From contig JANMTB010000065.1 in NCBI GenBank assembly GCA_031390045.1, forward strand, positions 1 to 5,606: DNA of 5,606 nucleotides. The letters are read 5' to 3'. The stretch comes from Aalborgiella sp031390045. Lineage in GTDB: Bacteria; Pseudomonadota; Gammaproteobacteria; Burkholderiales; Burkholderiaceae_C. The position numbers and the translations under genes are program-made. Positions 5,152 through 5,606 of the stretch are shown here, piece by piece; the stretch's first letter is position 1, and every line of letters starts with the position of its first letter. Under the pieces are notes generated by a model. The model saw only the letters and a program-made list of their open reading frames with translations. It was not told the DNA's origin and ran no database searches.

Positions 5152-5606
5152 TCAATGCGCATGACCATGATGCGAATCTGGCACATGCGGGTGGGAGTGT
5201 TGCATGGGTTCATGACGATGGGGGTGGCTGTGGGTGCCGATGGGTAGCACGTCATGTGCATGCACATGATGCCCATCTGCTTCTTCGGTGCCATGGCTAT
5301 GCGCATGTTCGTGCTCCAAAACCTCATGCAGGTGTGCGTGACCGTGCGATTCCATCAGATGCAAAGCTACACCCGCCAACATCAGTATCCCAGCCACCAG
5401 CATGATCCAACCCATAGAGCGGTCGCCAAATGCAAATGCGCCCATTGCCCCAATAAACGGTGCAAAGGCGAACACTGAGCCCGTGCGCGCTGCTCCAAAG
5501 GCTCGCTGTGCCAAGAGGTAAAAGCGCAAACTCAGGCCATAACCAATTGCGCCCACAGCCAACAGCGCCAAAGCAGCGTACAAACCGGGCACAGGTTCGC
5601 CAAACA
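5152..5606 (-). CDS. DMT/EamA-family transporter with His-rich C-terminal tail, 3' part only
   Basis: The minus-strand frame is open at the right edge (reading FGEPVPG...) and ends at TGA at 5152-5154. About 80 residues before the tail hold two to three membrane helices of an EamA (drug/metabolite transporter) repeat: LYAALALLAVGAIGYGLSL, a RFYLLAQRAFGAART loop, SVFAFAPFIGAMGAFAFGD, and GWIMLVAGILMLAGVALHL. The GE/GD-x-x-x-x-x-x-x-x-x-G-x-x-L-x-x-x-G-V pattern is the usual last helix of the family. A 66-residue tail follows with 23 histidines, including H-x-H-x-H-x-H runs, a H-S-H-P-H-R-H-E-P segment and a HPHVPDSHHGHAH end. The tail probably lies in the cytoplasm or periplasm and could bind Zn, Ni, Co or similar metals, but this is inferred from composition. 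The transported substrate is unknown. The N-terminal half is outside the window. Confidence 0.85.
   Translation of the reverse strand, partial: FGEPVPGLYAALALLAVGAIGYGLSLRFYLLAQRAFGAARTGSVFAFAPFIGAMGAFAFGDRSMGWIMLVAGILMLAGVALHLMESHGHAHLHEVLEHEHAHSHGTEEADGHHVHAHDVLPIGTHSHPHRHEPMQHSHPHVPDSHHGHAH

Noticed and set aside
5127..5405. Rightward open frames over the transporter tail
   Set aside because: They are His-rich or Met-rich shadows of the repetitive His codons on the minus strand, which clearly carries the EamA gene.

Overview
The window looks like a chromosomal stretch from a betaproteobacterium, most likely Burkholderiales and perhaps Comamonadaceae. This rests on three things: an orphan Bug-type (tripartite tricarboxylate transporter) receptor beside an Ldh-family dehydrogenase, an EamA transporter with a long His-rich C-terminal tail, and short dyad-containing intergenic repeats. 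The assignment is inferred from gene content, not from a marker gene. Base composition is uneven: the middle of the dehydrogenase gene is GC-rich, while about 2920-4085 is AT-rich.

Layout. On the minus strand at the left are the 5' end of a PPOX-fold (pyridoxamine-phosphate-oxidase-like) flavoprotein gene, running off the window, and upstream of it a complete DUF1428 gene with a near-consensus sigma-70 promoter. Transcribed rightward are an Ldh-family NAD(P)-dependent 2-hydroxyacid-type dehydrogenase, a strong intrinsic terminator, and a Bug-family periplasmic solute receptor that starts at TTG. Next come two tandem MAPEG-family membrane protein genes. The first is open but has lost the usual glutathione-site residues; the second keeps them but is broken by a nonsense codon and a frameshift. 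A zinc-independent medium-chain (quinone-oxidoreductase-like) dehydrogenase with a GTG start follows. At the right edge, on the minus strand and convergent, is the 3' end of a DMT/EamA transporter gene.

Four copies of one short intergenic repeat (core TAGGCA-ATAAATAC-GCCGGCTA) occur in the gaps at about 190, 700, 3940 and 5100, all in the same orientation. One copy abuts the end of the decayed MAPEG gene. Another forms a large inverted repeat between the two convergent genes at the right.

Function. The dehydrogenase and receptor could belong to uptake and oxidation of a small hydroxy- or carboxylic acid, but the terminator between them means they are not simply one operon, and no TctA/TctB membrane partner is in view. 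The other genes look like unrelated accessory or housekeeping functions. No defence system, CRISPR array, tRNA, rRNA or transposase was found. The best leads are the tandem MAPEG pair with complementary decay and the repeat family.
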